DNA of 20,236 nucleotides from a virus: IMG/VR virus record IMGVR_UViG_3300017757_000223, positions 1 to 20,236 of that record; one strand, 5' to 3'. Shown piece by piece: positions 20,087 to 20,236 of this stretch (position 1 is its first letter; each line of letters starts with the position of its first letter). The notes under the pieces were generated by a model. It saw only the letters and a program-made list of their open reading frames with translations, ran no database searches and was not told where the DNA came from. The position numbers and the translations under genes were made by a program.

Positions 20087-20236
20087 TTAAAGTTTTATAT
20101 TATTATTATTTTCTTGTATTAAATTTCCACCAGCCTCTAAAAGTAAAACGCCTAAACCTCTTGTTGCCCCTATTCCTTGTGCTTGGTGTGAACCATCACA
20201 ACAATTTACGCTATACGTACCATCAGAACAAAGACA
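20087..20236 (-). CDS. Cys-rich structural-region protein, C-terminal part
   Basis: The last 49 codons of a gene are visible; the start lies beyond the window. The end reads with the pattern CxC (first residues), NCC and the turn-rich GSHQAQGIGATRGLG, then a hydrophobic LLLEAGG stretch and an Asn-rich tail. I recall related C...DGTYS...CC...QGIG segments in Bacteroidetes phage structural proteins, with no function known. Cysteines at positions 1, 3, 12 and 13 of the visible part could bind metal. It ends two bases before the ISELT gene. Confidence 0.7.
   Translation of the reverse strand, partial: CLCSDGTYSVNCCDGSHQAQGIGATRGLGVLLLEAGGNLIQENNNNIKL

Noticed and set aside
1-20236. tRNA genes, CRISPR arrays, insertion sequences, integrase and attachment sites
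   Set aside because: I looked on both strands and saw no cloverleaf, regular spaced repeats, transposase or integrase motifs. A lytic lifestyle is not proven, because such genes may lie outside the window.

Overview
This window is part of the genome of a tailed double-stranded DNA phage (or prophage) whose host is most likely a marine or freshwater Bacteroidetes bacterium of the Flavobacteria type. The DNA is strongly AT-rich. Nearly all starts lack a Shine-Dalgarno sequence and have A-rich leaders instead. Several proteins look like families I associate with Bacteroidetes phages: a tail-type protein with an N-terminal CKDVVGGI motif, a portal ending in a CRHKW domain, a tiny basic protein ending in NSKNYKKPYAKQGR, an amidase with an EF-hand loop, and LamG fibre proteins. 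These resemblances come from memory, not from a search. I see no integrase, tRNA, CRISPR array or insertion sequence.

Every gene I accept is on the minus strand, so transcription runs from high to low coordinates. Genes are packed with 0-20 base gaps or with ATGA/TAATG overlaps. The late half (20236 to 9404) begins inside a Cys-rich gene and continues with an ISELT-type structural protein, an acidic scaffold candidate and the major capsid protein. A probable tail tube protein and a rho-independent terminator follow. Next come a small structural protein, the portal with a fused C-terminal domain, a DUF6712-like connector candidate, two LamG fibre genes, and a lysis segment (coiled-coil membrane protein, amidase, 36-residue Cys protein, holin). 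A metallophosphoesterase closes this half.

An 81-base gap at 9323-9403 carries a plausible Bacteroidetes-type promoter and opens the DNA-metabolism half (9322 to 1). This half encodes a ribbon-helix-helix protein, a recombination-associated candidate, a RecE-like exonuclease, a ParB-domain protein and a small SSB-like protein ending in DDLPF. It continues with an HTH protein, a small PD-(D/E)XK protein, a DUF1376-like replication protein, a RecA-fold helicase/ATPase and an orphan C5 cytosine methyltransferase. Further small genes lead to a second PD-(D/E)XK nuclease, a sigma-70-like protein, a Cys-rich protein, TerS and TerL. No DNA polymerase or primase is visible, so replication probably relies on host enzymes.

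The layout suggests early expression from the 9.4 kb gap. The sigma-like protein just before the terminase genes is a candidate for the switch to packaging and late expression. At least nine genes of 34-48 codons are tucked between larger ones and easy to miss. The head genes are not in the usual TerL-portal-protease-capsid order: the portal lies after the capsid gene, and TerL is about 14 kb away. The tape measure and the rest of the tail are not in the window.
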